Source: Podila epigama (taxonomy: Eukaryota; Mortierellomycota; Mortierellomycetes; Mortierellales; Mortierellaceae). Taken from it: a DNA stretch of 27,558 nucleotides. Under the pieces are notes generated by a model, which saw only the letters and a program-made list of their open reading frames with translations, had not been told where the DNA came from and searched no databases. The position numbers and the translations under genes were made by a program. This document shows, piece after piece, positions 9,901 to 20,052 of this stretch (position 1 is its first letter; each line of letters opens with the position of its first letter). The stretch is taken from positions 31,935 to 59,492 of the forward strand of contig JAAAVE010000008.1 in NCBI GenBank assembly GCA_015679605.1, given 5' to 3'.

Positions 9901-11232
9901 ATGAGCTCTAACACACCCTTTGGTGTACATGGCACAAAATCTGGCTCGGTGTTAAGTTTTGCCAGGCGTCCAATGTTGGTCGTATGGAAACTAGATAAAA
10001 AGTAGAAATTTTGGATGGGTCAGCATACTATCTAGAAAGCTCGTTTTTTTGGAGGCCCAGTCCATACCTTGGGCACAGGCGCAAAAAAAAGTAAGAAAAG
10101 AAACATAAAAAAAAGGATTCTCACCCATCCACATCTTTGATTGGGTCAATGGCCTCTGTTGCAACCTTGGCATCGATATGAGGAGGCAAGGGTAGCTGGA
10201 CAAGGATGCCATGCATGGTTGGGTCAGCGTTAAGATCTTGGATTGTCTTTAACAACTCTGCCATGGAGGTGCTGTCAGGTAAGTGGTGCTCTTTATATTC
10301 GATGCCGGCCAGCTTGCAAGTCTTTTTCTTCATGGCCACATAGACATTGGAGTCTTGCTTCTCTCCCAGTTGCACAATCGCCAATCGAGGTTGAAACGTC
10401 GGATGGAGCGCCTTGAACTGCTCAATCTCGGTCTTGACATTGCTTACAATCGCTCTAGAAGAGGGCATTTGACCATTAGAATTTTGAATATTGTTTTGTA
10501 CCTGATACGATATCTCTTAATAGTAGTCATCTGCTTCTCTCACACACACACATATATATATATATTCACACGCACACACGCATACTCTCTCTATCCTCCT
10601 TCATCCTTGTATGAAAATCCCCCAAAAAATACAATTCCTTCAACTTACTTTGCAATGGCTTTGCCATCAATGACCTTGGCCCCTGAGAGAGGTTTTTCCT
10701 TGAGCATTGTCAATTCTGGACTTAACTCTAGTGGCTTGATGTCACCCATGGCCTCCTCCAAGGTCATCACTTTCTTAGAGTTGTGTGAATGTTGAAGTGG
10801 CCGGAGAATCTGCCCAGAGAGAATACCTTCCTCTGAAACCGCCGCAGAGGAACCGGTGGCGGAACCTTTTGTCATATCCTTGCTCAACACCCCAAACTCA
10901 TCAAGAGCGCGACTCTGTTGGTTAAAGGTTGTAGACCGGAATCCACGGTGTTGTTGCCGGAAGATGTGACTTTTGGGGTGGTTCTTTGCGCATGAATGAG
11001 TACCGAGAAAGGTGGAAGATGTGGAGGATGTACAGGGATGTGTTGAAGTGTGGAAGGTATTAGCAGCACGTGCTGTGGTGAGCGTGACTGACCGGGAGAG
11101 TGGTGGGTGCCCGGTTGTTGATGTGGATGTGGATGTGGATGAGGTGATGTTTCGTCTAAGTAATCTTGTCGACAGCTCCAAGTTCTTTATGGAGCTGGAC
11201 CGCGCTTGGTTGTGAGCCGTGATTCTGAGCAT
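6975..11232 (-). CDS. MIS1: C1-tetrahydrofolate synthase, mitochondrial (trifunctional)
   Basis: Eight exons: 11232-10649, 10454-10125, 9990-9837, 9713-9518, 9385-9075, 8978-8592, 8503-7154 and 7037-6975; all phases join (1124 aa). The N-terminal half is methylene-THF dehydrogenase/cyclohydrolase: Tyr233 and Lys237 form the YVxxK motif, Gln281 lies in ILVQLPLP, and Asp304 in [17 protein letters not shown] and [12 protein letters not shown] follow. The C-terminal half is 10-formyl-THF synthetase, with nucleotide loop TPLGEGKST (about 561-569) and [14 protein letters not shown], ending in GRIVGLF. Together they interconvert 5,10-methylene-, 5,10-methenyl- and 10-formyl-THF and formate. The start at 11232 gives [14 protein letters not shown] and a Ser/Thr/Arg-rich leader of about 150 residues, so this should be the mitochondrial rather than the cytosolic (ADE3-type) enzyme. 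The leader is long: the yeast enzymes are about 950-975 aa. RGFRSTTF near residue 96 resembles a presequence cleavage site. The intron before exon 4 ends in an unusual poly(A) stretch. Confidence 0.95.
9715..9738 (+). repeat. T24 homopolymer at a 3' splice site
   Basis: 24 consecutive T on the plus strand. Read on the coding (minus) strand it is A24 followed directly by the G of the acceptor for exon 4 of the C1-THF synthase gene. Confidence 0.95.
10541..10580 (+). repeat. AC/AT microsatellite in intron 1 of the C1-THF synthase gene
   Basis: CA repeats followed by TA repeats and more CA/CG units, all inside the first intron (10648-10455). ORFs crossing it are spurious. Confidence 0.9.
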
Positions 11233-11466
11233 ATTGTGAAAAAAAAATCTGCGTGGAGAAAAAAATAGACGAAAAGGAGCAATAGAGAGTAGTATGAGCA
11301 TCAGACCAAAGAAGGAAAGAAAGAAAGAGAGATTATGAAAAAAGATGAAGAGATGACATGAAGAGAATATAGTCATGTATCGATGGTATATGGAGAGGGA
11401 GAGAGGTCAAGGAGACAAATGTAGGTCACCAAAGAAATTCATGAGTAAAGAACGACGCGCTAGACA

Positions 11467-11480
11467 TATATAACCAATGG
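11467..11480 (-). promoter_or_regulatory. Possible TATA and CCAAT elements of the C1-THF synthase promoter
   Basis: On the minus strand an inverted CCAAT (CCATTGG, 11480-11474) is followed directly by TTATATATG, about 240 bp upstream of the start codon. CCAAT boxes bound by the HAP complex are common at fungal mitochondrial genes. The close packing of the two motifs is unusual and the call is weak. Confidence 0.25.
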
Positions 11481-11981
11481 AGAACACGCAGGCTCTGTGT
11501 AAGACTGTGGAGGTGGAGAGGTGATGTACCTCATCCCATCTACGTACTGAAGTATGTAGATGGGAGAAGGACAGTGGAATAAGTGGAGGTGGGACAATGT
11601 GTGTGTGTGAATGGAAGGTGTCAGCGGGCTTAAGGCAGGGTTGCGTCGAAAGTGGTAGGGGAGACAGGGAAGCGTAGAACGCAGGAGAAATGAGTGAATG
11701 CGTTGGATACGATGAAGTTGTTGTTCGGGAGGAGTAGCCAAAGGAAAAATAGTGTGGTATACCACCCATCCAATAAAAAAAATGGTGGATGTCTTCTGGT
11801 TGTTGAGGTAGTTGTCGTCCCAATAGTGATTGCGAAGTATCGGATTTGAGAACCACTGAGGATGGTGGAGGTTGACTAAATTGTTGTGACCACAGACATG
11901 CTGTTTTGGTTTTTCTCTGTATTCGTGAGGAGTCGTTGGAAAGTTGTAATGCTGAGAAAGGAATGTTTTTTTGTGTGCCAA

Positions 11982-12014
11982 CGAGTCCAGCGAGGCCAGC
12001 GAGGCCAGCGAGGC
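11982..12014 (+). repeat. 9-bp tandem repeat (CGAGGCCAG)n
   Basis: About three and a half copies of CGAGGCCAG with one substitution in the first copy, in the intergenic gap. Confidence 0.8.
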
Positions 12015-12937
12015 ATCTTCAGACCTCCCTTTTGAGGTTGGGCTTTTGCTCGTATATTTCCATTTTGTTTCGTTTATCTGGCTATGTCTTTCTATCATTC
12101 CTTTTTTTTTGGTTTCTCTCTCTCTATCTACCTCTCTTTTTTTTTACTTTACCTGTTGAGAACAAAGTCTACCAGAAATGAGATAGACGCTGGGAATGGG
12201 TGGATGAAAGAAACAGTCGTTGAAAGATGAAAAATAGAAATGTAAAAGTTCGTGAAAATCGTGATCGGGAAATGGATTGTTCACGGCGTTGTATTGTAGA
12301 ATCGTGAATATCAAATCCGTAGTGTTTTAGTCGTGAGTCGGGTTGCTGATGCAAATGGGTCGTAACGTATGCTGAATGTGCGTGTGGGGACGTAAATGAC
12401 AGGAAGAGATGGAAGTTGTCGAAGTGCTTAGTGGACGTATAGTTGTACGGACAGCGTGAAATGCTAGAGTGAGTGGTCGTAAAGTGTCGTAAAAAAGAAA
12501 GGAATGCTTTCAACTATTTTTTTTTTTGTTTAATTTTTTTTTCTGTTCTTGTTTGTCGTGAAATAGCTGTATGAGGAAGGAGAGTAGAGTGAGAGAGGCG
12601 TTAGGTCAATGAACTTGTGAAAGGTGAAAGGTGAAGGAGGGGGGTGATAATGCTGGAAAATGTATGCTGTCGCTAATGCTATTGCTTATGCTGTTGTTGA
12701 CGTGAATGTTGTTGAAAATGAATAAGTCGTTCTTGTGGTGGAAGGGGCAGTTGGTTTTTTTTTTTGCTGCAATGAAGATCGTAACAGAGGTGGATGGATG
12801 GAAATGTAGGAAGAGGGGCGAGTAAGCAAGTGCACGAAGAAAGACGTCGAGAATGCGAACTGCTGACTATTTGCTTTGTTTTTTCTTTTCTGGGACGTCG
12901 ATGAGAGAGCGAGACGAACACCAGGCAAAAGATAGTC

Positions 12938-13145
12938 GAGGAGAGGAGGGAGGGAAGGGAGGGAACGAAAGGGAGCGAAAGGAAAAGGCGAAAGAAGTGG
13001 GACAAGAAAAAAAGAAAAAAAAAAGAAAAAAAAAAGAAAAAGAAAAGAAAGAAAAAAGACGGAAAAAAAGAAAGAAAAGAAAAGAAAAGAAAAGAAAAGA
13101 AAAGACAAAAGGAATAGAGGGAGAAGAAAAGGCGAGGGAAAAGGG
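12938..13145 (+). repeat. About 200-bp polypurine tract
   Basis: Nearly all A and G on the plus strand, with only scattered C or T. It has an uninterrupted A/G stretch at about 13004-13059 and an (AAAAG)n section at 13071-13104. Long mirror-like purine runs can form intramolecular triplexes. Overlapping ORFs encode only Lys/Glu/Arg on one strand and Phe/Ser/Leu on the other and are not genes. Confidence 0.85.
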
Positions 13146-14716
13146 CTGCCAAGAGCTGTGTGTCCCAACTTACTAATCCTGACTCTAATGTTGTGTGCCG
13201 ATTTTCTTGCTGCTTATGTGTACATTGACACGGCTGTCGAGTGGTGGTGAGCGATGAAAGAGTGAGCGGGTGAAGTGATGTGGAGGGTACGAGGAAGAAT
13301 GAATGAAAAGTCGTGTAGCCGTGTTCGCGATCTTTTTTTGGTGGACAGCCAGGTGACAGTGCAATCGGATGGCAAGAACATGGATCTGTGCTTGGCGGGA
13401 ACCAAGAGTGAGGAAGGAATGAAGGAGAAGAAAGGTACAGAGTGTGTGGGTGGGTGGATAGAGTGAATAAAGTGAGAGGTATGATGGGATGGGGGGTGGA
13501 ATGCCGGTGAATGTTATGAGATATGAAGGGCAATGTTCAATCAATGTTCAATGGGTCAATGGGTCAATTGGTCGATGGTAATGAAGGCAAAGACTTTGAA
13601 CAGGACAATGACAATGGCAATAAAAAAAAATGCAATTGTAATCATAATAATGGCAATAAAAACGGACAAACCTCAAGAGAAAAGTAGTACAAAAAAAATA
13701 AAATGGGATGGAGTTGAGCCGAACGACAACAACAACAGCTTTGCCCACAGCTGTCAGTCAACCTATCCTTGACCTGTGCTGTCTGTCTGCCTTTTTGATC
13801 AATGTTCATGTTCCTCATGTATCGTGTATCGTGTATCGTGTATTCATGGTACTCTCGATGCAAGCTCATAATGAAAGCAAAAGGGGAAGGAGACAAAAGG
13901 AAAAGAGCAATCCAGAGAAGACAGAAAGATGGAGACACAGACTGGACGAGTGAGTTGACAGATAGCATGCATGGATGGGATGGGATGCATGGATGGATAG
14001 TTGGATGGATGGATGGACACCCTTTTTTTTTTACTACTTTACAAGGAGAACAGACCTCTCTTTTTACTCCATGGCTCTGTCTCCCTCTTCTCTTCTCTCT
14101 GTCTGTCTGTCTGTCCGTCTCTCTCTCACACTCACACACTCACTCACACTCTGTCTCCCTCTTTGGCCTTTCCTTTTCAAGTTTATGAATGGGCTTTTTC
14201 CCTCCATTGTCAGCCAACAGCCAGGCAGGCACTTTTTTTTTTTTATGGTCAATGGAAAGGAATTGATTGAGCAGAGTAAAAAATAAACAAACGAGGATAA
14301 CAAGGAGCACACACAGGCAGAGTAGAGTGGCTCAACATATCGGTTTTTACATCTATCCATCCCATCCTACAGCACCTCACATTGCAGTGCTTGTCTTGGG
14401 GCGCAGCATGGACGCACAGACAGACACAGCATTCCCCCCCCCATGTTGTTCTCGAGAAAACACCTCTTTTTTTTCACCACTGTGTTTCTTTCTTTCATTT
14501 CCCTATCCATTAGACATGCCTGGAGATGTGTCTCCCCCCCGTATTACAGTTTCGCATCTTTTTTGCCGGTGTCATTTTGCTGTGTCATGGTCAATGGAAC
14601 AAAACAACTCCCGCCTGAAAAAAAAAACACTTTTTATTATCTAGTTTTCTAATGTCATAGCATCGTAGTATCGTTAAAAAAAGTCGTTTCTTTTGTCTGC
14701 TGGAGCAAGCATGGCC

Positions 14717-17700
14717 TCATTGACCCATGCCTGGAGCTCCCACTCGTGTATCCACATTTTTATCATGGTCAAGGCCTACAGTGACAAGGCTCGTGGTTTT
14801 TTCCGTCCTTGTCCCATCTCCTACAACCACCGTCTTAGACTCTACTTCCATATCCTCCACTTCCATGGCCGATGATGCCTCATGATCACCTTCCATCTCG
14901 TCTTGTTCGTCAAGCCTTTGTTGGTGTTGTTCATGGACCTGACCATCATTCTCAACACTTGAGCGGCCATCCCTTTCATCATCACCACCACGTTTCTCCA
15001 TCAATCCAGTCGATCCAGCCGACTGAACCGATCCAGGTGTCCAGGACTGGCCCCCATCATACTTCCTTTCCTCGCGTCTCTCCTCGTCATCCTCGTCATG
15101 ATCCATGTACTGTCCAAAATCGCCTTCACTTCCAAGCGTCCGGATCCTCATCTTGATGAGTTCTTCTCCTTGTTCAAAGTAATCTATCCGATTTTTACCC
15201 TCACCAACTTGATCTTCCTCCAGTTCATCGCGGTCAATGTGCTCGTCAACATCCTGGGGGCGGCGATGGTGATGGCGATGGCGATGGCGGTGAGCGTCAA
15301 GATCTACTCGATTCTCATCTTCCTCGGCGTATCCCATCTCTTCGTCTTCCAGATCCCTCTCTGACCGTGGGGACATACTGCCAGCAGCGTCATGAGCCTT
15401 GGAGGATTGTCCATGAGAGAGAGAACCACGACGAACATTGGTCAACTCTTCAGCTGGTCGGAAATCATCATCACCACGGATGTGGCTGTTGCTGACTTTT
15501 CCTTCTCCTCCCTCTCTACCGTCATTGACTCCAACTTGTTCATTCTTGTATTGATTCGGCATCGATGTCAATGGTAGTGGTGGTAGTGGTGGTGGCGGAT
15601 ACTGCATCTGCTGAGGATGGAACGTTCCATGGTCCCTAAGACTCGGGCTGCTAGCCATCTTGCGTGCTCGACTGGCTGCCAATTTTCCAGAAGGACTGGA
15701 AGGATCTCCGTGAACTGGAGGTGACAGTGGTAGCTTGCGTTGAGGTGGAGGACTTCCGATACGACTCATGAGACTGTCACTAATAAATAATCCACTCTCC
15801 TCCTTTCCTCCTCCTCCAAGTCTCGGACTATTCCCCAATCCTGACGACACAGGAGAAGACGATGGGGAGCGATAGACAAAGTGACCATGCTGTTGCTGTT
15901 GTTGATGTTGTTGGCGAGGTGAATCCTCGCTCTTGAATTTTGAGCCATGACCCTCACTGGCACCATGAGAAGCACCTGTCGACAAAGGAGTAGTCGAAAA
16001 CAAGCTACCAAACGAAGGCGCTGGTGTCGATGTCATGCGCTTGAGTGTCCCTCCAGTCGTCAGCTTGGAACTATTGGCTGCAGCGGATGCAATGGCATCC
16101 GGAGACCGGAACTCTGGCAAATCGGGTGTTTCATCCATCGTTAACCTTCCACTTGCCTTAGTTACCAATTTCGTGATAAGGATGATGTGTGAAAATAGGG
16201 TTAAAAACCAGTGTACTTGAAAAGTCAACCAGTAGGTAAAACTTTTTACATACAATAACAACAGCAACAGTGACAATGTCAAACATCAAGAGGGAACAAA
16301 AAACAGTCTACTTACGACTAGGCCTGCCCAATCCATATACATCTTGATGGTCAGCTCCAAATGATGGTCTGGTGAGATCTCCACACATCCCCAGGGGTGA
16401 TCACGGCATCGACCACCGTACTGAGCTTGCAGCAACTGTGCAAACTCTACAACCTCCGAGAATTGGACTGTGGTCTTGTTCCCAGTCCCTGGCACGGCTG
16501 GCACGGCTGGTACAGGTGCCAGCGGAGGCGATGTCACGACAATGGGTGAAGAGACCACACCATTGGGACGCCGTGAGGATCGATAGTTGATATAGGACAT
16601 GGACGAAGATGTGCTTCCAGGGCGTTGGAGAGGAGAAGTCGACCCAACGGATGAAACTGATTCGGGTGGAGAGAAAACCTGGCTGGTTTCGCGATAGAAG
16701 CCTGTCGAGGGCTTTTTACGTGGGCCATGGCCAGGCGCCAAGGAGTCTTCTGAGGTGTGATCATCATTTTGGGATGTTCTTTGATACAAGTGAGGCGATC
16801 CTCCTGAACCTGATCCTTGTGCGTAAGATCCCATTGCATCATTGACCTAGAAATTCCAGGAAGGAGTATCATGACATTGGTAAGTTTTTTTCAAGTGTTT
16901 GCGATTTTCGTAGAGTCCAAAATAAAATACAAACACTATGCAACACTACTTACCGGCGATCCTTTTGTCTGAATTAAAAGATTGCCTGTCGAAGCTCTTC
17001 GCTTAAGTGTCTGCGGCTGGCTTGGATCCTCGCCATTTAAATACTCCTCTTCAGAATGCATTCCATCATCTCCGATGACTCCTGCACCACTTCTGACCGA
17101 CACTGGTGTGTTTTCGCCCTCTGCACTCTGTCTTGTGCGTTCTCCGTCCATCATCATTCCTTCCTCACTTTGTTCCTCATCTTCTGGACTCATGGGTGAA
17201 GTCACTCGACCTATATTTCCGGACAATCCATGGTCATGTTTGTAAGATAATTGTTCCTTGCAATAAATGTCTTGACGACAGGAATAACCCTGGAATCGCA
17301 TTTTACACGCACAAACACAGAAACAAAAACAAAAAACTTACGACTCTTCTCTGAAACGAGTTCGTGTCGTTTGCGCTTCACGTTGATGGAACTTGAAATA
17401 AGCACAGGACTGAATGGCAAGGATGACGAAGGAACCGTGCCCGCAGTGGGCGAGGGAGGTAATTCTGCGGCTGGCCCTAATGTCGCCATTGGCTGCATCA
17501 CTTGATCCAATGCGTGCGAATGACTCCGATGACGGTAGCGGTGCGGGGGCTTCTGGTTGCCGTCAATAGGCGAAGAAGGCTCCATCATGTCACTTGGAGA
17601 CGAGACAGAAATAGGGGCTGAATGGTGATGGGGCTTTGCTGGTGTACCCTGGCTCTGACTGGTGTACTGTTGGTAATGACGTTGAGGTGGATATTGAGAG

Positions 17701-18774
17701 TATTTGTCTGATGACTGCTGCTGTTGCTGCTGTTGCAAGGATTGCTGTTGCTGATGATGAATATGACTTGAATGGTCCCTGTGTTGAATCTGCGAGTGTT
17801 GCTGCTGTTGCTGCTGCTGCTGGTGATGCGAATATTGCTTCGTCGTTGAAGGGCTGTAAGCTGAAGCATGTCGAGACTGTTGCTGCTGTGGTTGTTGTGG
17901 TAATTGGCGCTGAGGTGGACTGGAAATGGAAAGACTGGCAATCCTTGCTGTGTCAATGGAGGCAGACGCGTAAGGATGTGCATGAGCGCGACCAAGACTG
18001 TTTGATCCCGTGGTAGACGGAATGGGTGCACTTGCGACGAGCCTTGATCGATGTTGTTGTTGCTGTTGTAACTGCTGCTGATGTTGTTGCTGATGCCACT
18101 GGTTGCTGTGGTCGTCGCCATGGTCTATCGTCACTGGGTTCAGGGTCAATTCCTTGAGCAAGGCCACAACTTGATCGTCATAGCGAATATTGTCCCAGGG
18201 GATGCCCAAGTTTTCCTGGTGCTTCTTGAGTCCATTGACGTACCAATGAAGATTACTGGATTTGATCCGTTTGGACTGGTGGCGCAAGTACTTGAGGATA
18301 GCCTCTTTGGAGATGGGGTACAATGTCCCGTCTGGGTTGAGAAGGTTGAGCTCCTCCGCGATCTTGGAGTACGTTCTCCAGGCCGTGGCATAAGGGTCTT
18401 TTCTCTTGGGCGGTGCTGGTGGTGCTGCCGTGCCTGTACCCCCCGTGATGGGGGTTCCTGGTACCGGTTTGGCGGGGTAGCCAGTGCCTGATCTTGATGT
18501 AGAGGCTAGGTGACCTGCGGAGATGCCGTGGTGAAGCTTTGGATGAGGAGATGTTGAGGCTGGAACATCGGGTGGTGGGTATTGTGGTTGCGGATGTGTG
18601 CTAGAGTAAGAGGTTGAATGTGGCCGATGACCGAACGAAGGATCTGACGTTTGGATGTGCGGGATTGAGTGTCCAGAGGGAGAATACGATTGTGTGGACG
18701 TAAACTGCTGTGATTGTCGGTGTTGCGGTTGTGGTTGTGGTTGCGATTGTTGTTGATGTTGTGGATGATGATGG

Positions 18775-18808
<34 letters not shown>

Positions 18809-19283
18809 GAGGATGATGCTGCTGGGCGTTGTGGTGGTTGCTGTGGTGGTTTAGTTGTTGGTGAGAAGAGTGTGGTTGTGAAGACTGGTGGATAGATGAG
18901 CGTTGTGAATGTTGGGAATGATGTTGTTGTGGTGAGTAACTTGAGGTGGAAGTGGAAGTGGAAGAGGGTCGATAGTTCTGGCTGTATCTTTGGGCAGGAT
19001 CTTGGCTCGTGCTTTTGTAGGCTGGATGGTATGCGGAGCTATGGCTCTGGGACTCTGAGGAAGGAGAACTCTGTTGGTGCTGGATCTGATGTTGATGGTG
19101 GTGTTGAGCCTGGTGCTGAGCCTGGTGCTGGTGCTGAGATGGAGACTGAGATGGAGACTGGTGCTGGTAGGGGTGCTGTGAATGGTGCGATGGCTGTTGG
19201 TAGTGTGCCTTCTTGTTCTGCTGTGGCTCTCGGAAGCCTTGCATGTCCGAGTGGTACTCTTGGCTGTAAGCGGATCGACTCAT
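14717..19283 (-). CDS. Large Q/H/S-rich nuclear protein with a recombinase-N-terminal-like domain
   Basis: Four exons: 19283-17342, 17210-16954, 16846-16316 and 16156-14717, all in phase (1389 aa). Residues 1-290 are low-complexity Gln/His/Ser/Pro with poly-Q. PPKRK at about 290 looks like a nuclear localisation signal. Residues about 292-384 form the only clearly folded-looking part: YATAWRTYSKIAEELNLL, PISKEAILKYLRHQSKRI, SSNLHWYVNGLKKHQENLG, then W and hydrophobic positions. This helix pattern resembles the SAM-like core-binding domain of tyrosine recombinases, but no catalytic Arg/His/Tyr domain follows. After more poly-Q comes a second NLS-like VKRKRH (about 637), an ordered-looking block (863-910, WGCVEISPDHHLELTIKMYM), and a disordered acidic tail with an alternating His/Arg patch. 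A regulator or chromatin protein is inferred, not shown. The first Met after an upstream poly-Q reading is chosen because the sequence before it looks like UTR; the frame stays open to 19487, so the start is uncertain. Confidence 0.8.
18132..18410 (-). other. Region encoding the tyrosine-recombinase core-binding-like domain
   Basis: The only stretch of exon 1 free of Q/H repeats. Hydrophobic positions, a turn with NPDGTLYPIS, and the pattern YLxxxxxxIKSSNLxxYxxGLKxH follow the usual four-helix layout of integrase N-terminal domains. The assignment rests on eye comparison only. Confidence 0.45.
18776..18810 (-). repeat. Poly-Q coding (CAA)n tract
   Basis: Near-pure TTG on the plus strand, read as CAA on the coding strand, giving a run of about 11 Gln. 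Other Q clusters in the same gene use mixed CAG/CAA. Confidence 0.85.
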
Positions 19284-19318
19284 GGCAGGTTTTCGGTTAC
19301 CCTTTTGTCCTTTTTTTT

Positions 19319-19329
19319 TTTGTTGTTGC

Positions 19330-19361
<32 letters not shown>

Positions 19362-19380
19362 GTTTGTTTGTTTGTTTGTT
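19319..19380 (-). repeat. (CAA)n and (AAAC)n repeat upstream of the Q/H-rich gene
   Basis: CAA triplets followed upstream by AAAC tetramers on the coding strand. It is in frame with the start codon at 19283 and would encode poly-Q if translation began further upstream. Confidence 0.85.
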
Positions 19381-20030
19381 CTTTGATTGTTGCTGAAGCA
19401 AAAATAAAAAATAGTGAGCGCTTCAATGCTATTTTTCGTTTCGTTGGGGAAAATGACAAGTCGATTATGAGAGCTGAGGTAGGTCAAGCGATAACGTTTT
19501 GTGGGGTATTGGCTGTTTGTCGTCCTCTCTCTTTTTTTTCTTTAGCGTGTGCAAGTGCGTAAGTGCGTTGTTCGTGTGTCTTTTGTCGTGTAGTCCGGGT
19601 GTACAATGCTGCATGAATGAAGAAGTGGAAATGAAATAATAGAAAATAAATAGGTTAGTTATAATTTGAAGCGTCGTCTCTCTTTCAAGAGTGTCATCGA
19701 GCGGGTGCGTGTGTATGAGTGAGTGTGTGTGTATGTGCGAGTGTGTGTGCGAGTGAGAGTGAATAGGTGCAAGGGTTTAGTGTGTGCTGTTATGTTATGT
19801 ATGTTTGTAATGAGGTGGACAATGAGACAATGAACCATGGACGAATGAATGCAATGTAGTTTTTGCTCAGGGGGGGACTATGAACGTCTCTTGCAAAGAT
19901 ATGAGGAAAGACGTTCAATGGATGGATGGATGTTCGTCCCATTCATGGTTCAAAGGGGCGTTTGTAAATATGGTTGTCGGTTGTGTTGTGCGTGAATTTT
20001 ATTCTCCGGGGCAAGAAGAGTCCATTCATA

Positions 20031-20052
20031 CACACACACACACACACACACC
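20031..20052 (+). repeat. (CA)n microsatellite
   Basis: About ten uninterrupted CA units in the intergenic gap. Confidence 0.95.

Larger units (their letters stand above)
11233..14716. other. 3.5 kb gap without a supported gene
   Basis: It should hold the promoter and 5' UTR of the C1-THF synthase gene on the left and the 3' UTR of the Q/H-rich gene on the right. Content is simple sequence: GA-rich tracts, GATG repeats (13966-14020), a GTATCGTG triplication (about 13820-13845), CT/CA runs (14085-14160) and many T runs. Several minus-strand ORFs of 149-284 codons (11407-11856, 11460-12098, 12679-13533) are long only because the DNA is biased. They are rich in Ser, His, Phe and Leu, lack domains, and overlap each other. 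Confidence 0.6.

Noticed and set aside
11407-12098. Minus-strand ORFs of 149 and 212 codons upstream of the C1-THF synthase start
   Set aside because: They overlap each other in different frames, are rich in His/Ser/Pro/Leu from biased DNA, and lie where the promoter and 5' UTR are expected.
12679-13533. Minus-strand ORF of 284 codons, and its overlapping partners
   Set aside because: Made largely of Phe/Ser/Leu from the complement of a polypurine tract, with comparable ORFs open in other frames. No domain or splice partner.
13642-14360. ORFs on both strands around GATG, CT and CA repeats
   Set aside because: Repeat translation (MDGWMDGW and SLSHTHTLTH type sequences), not genes.
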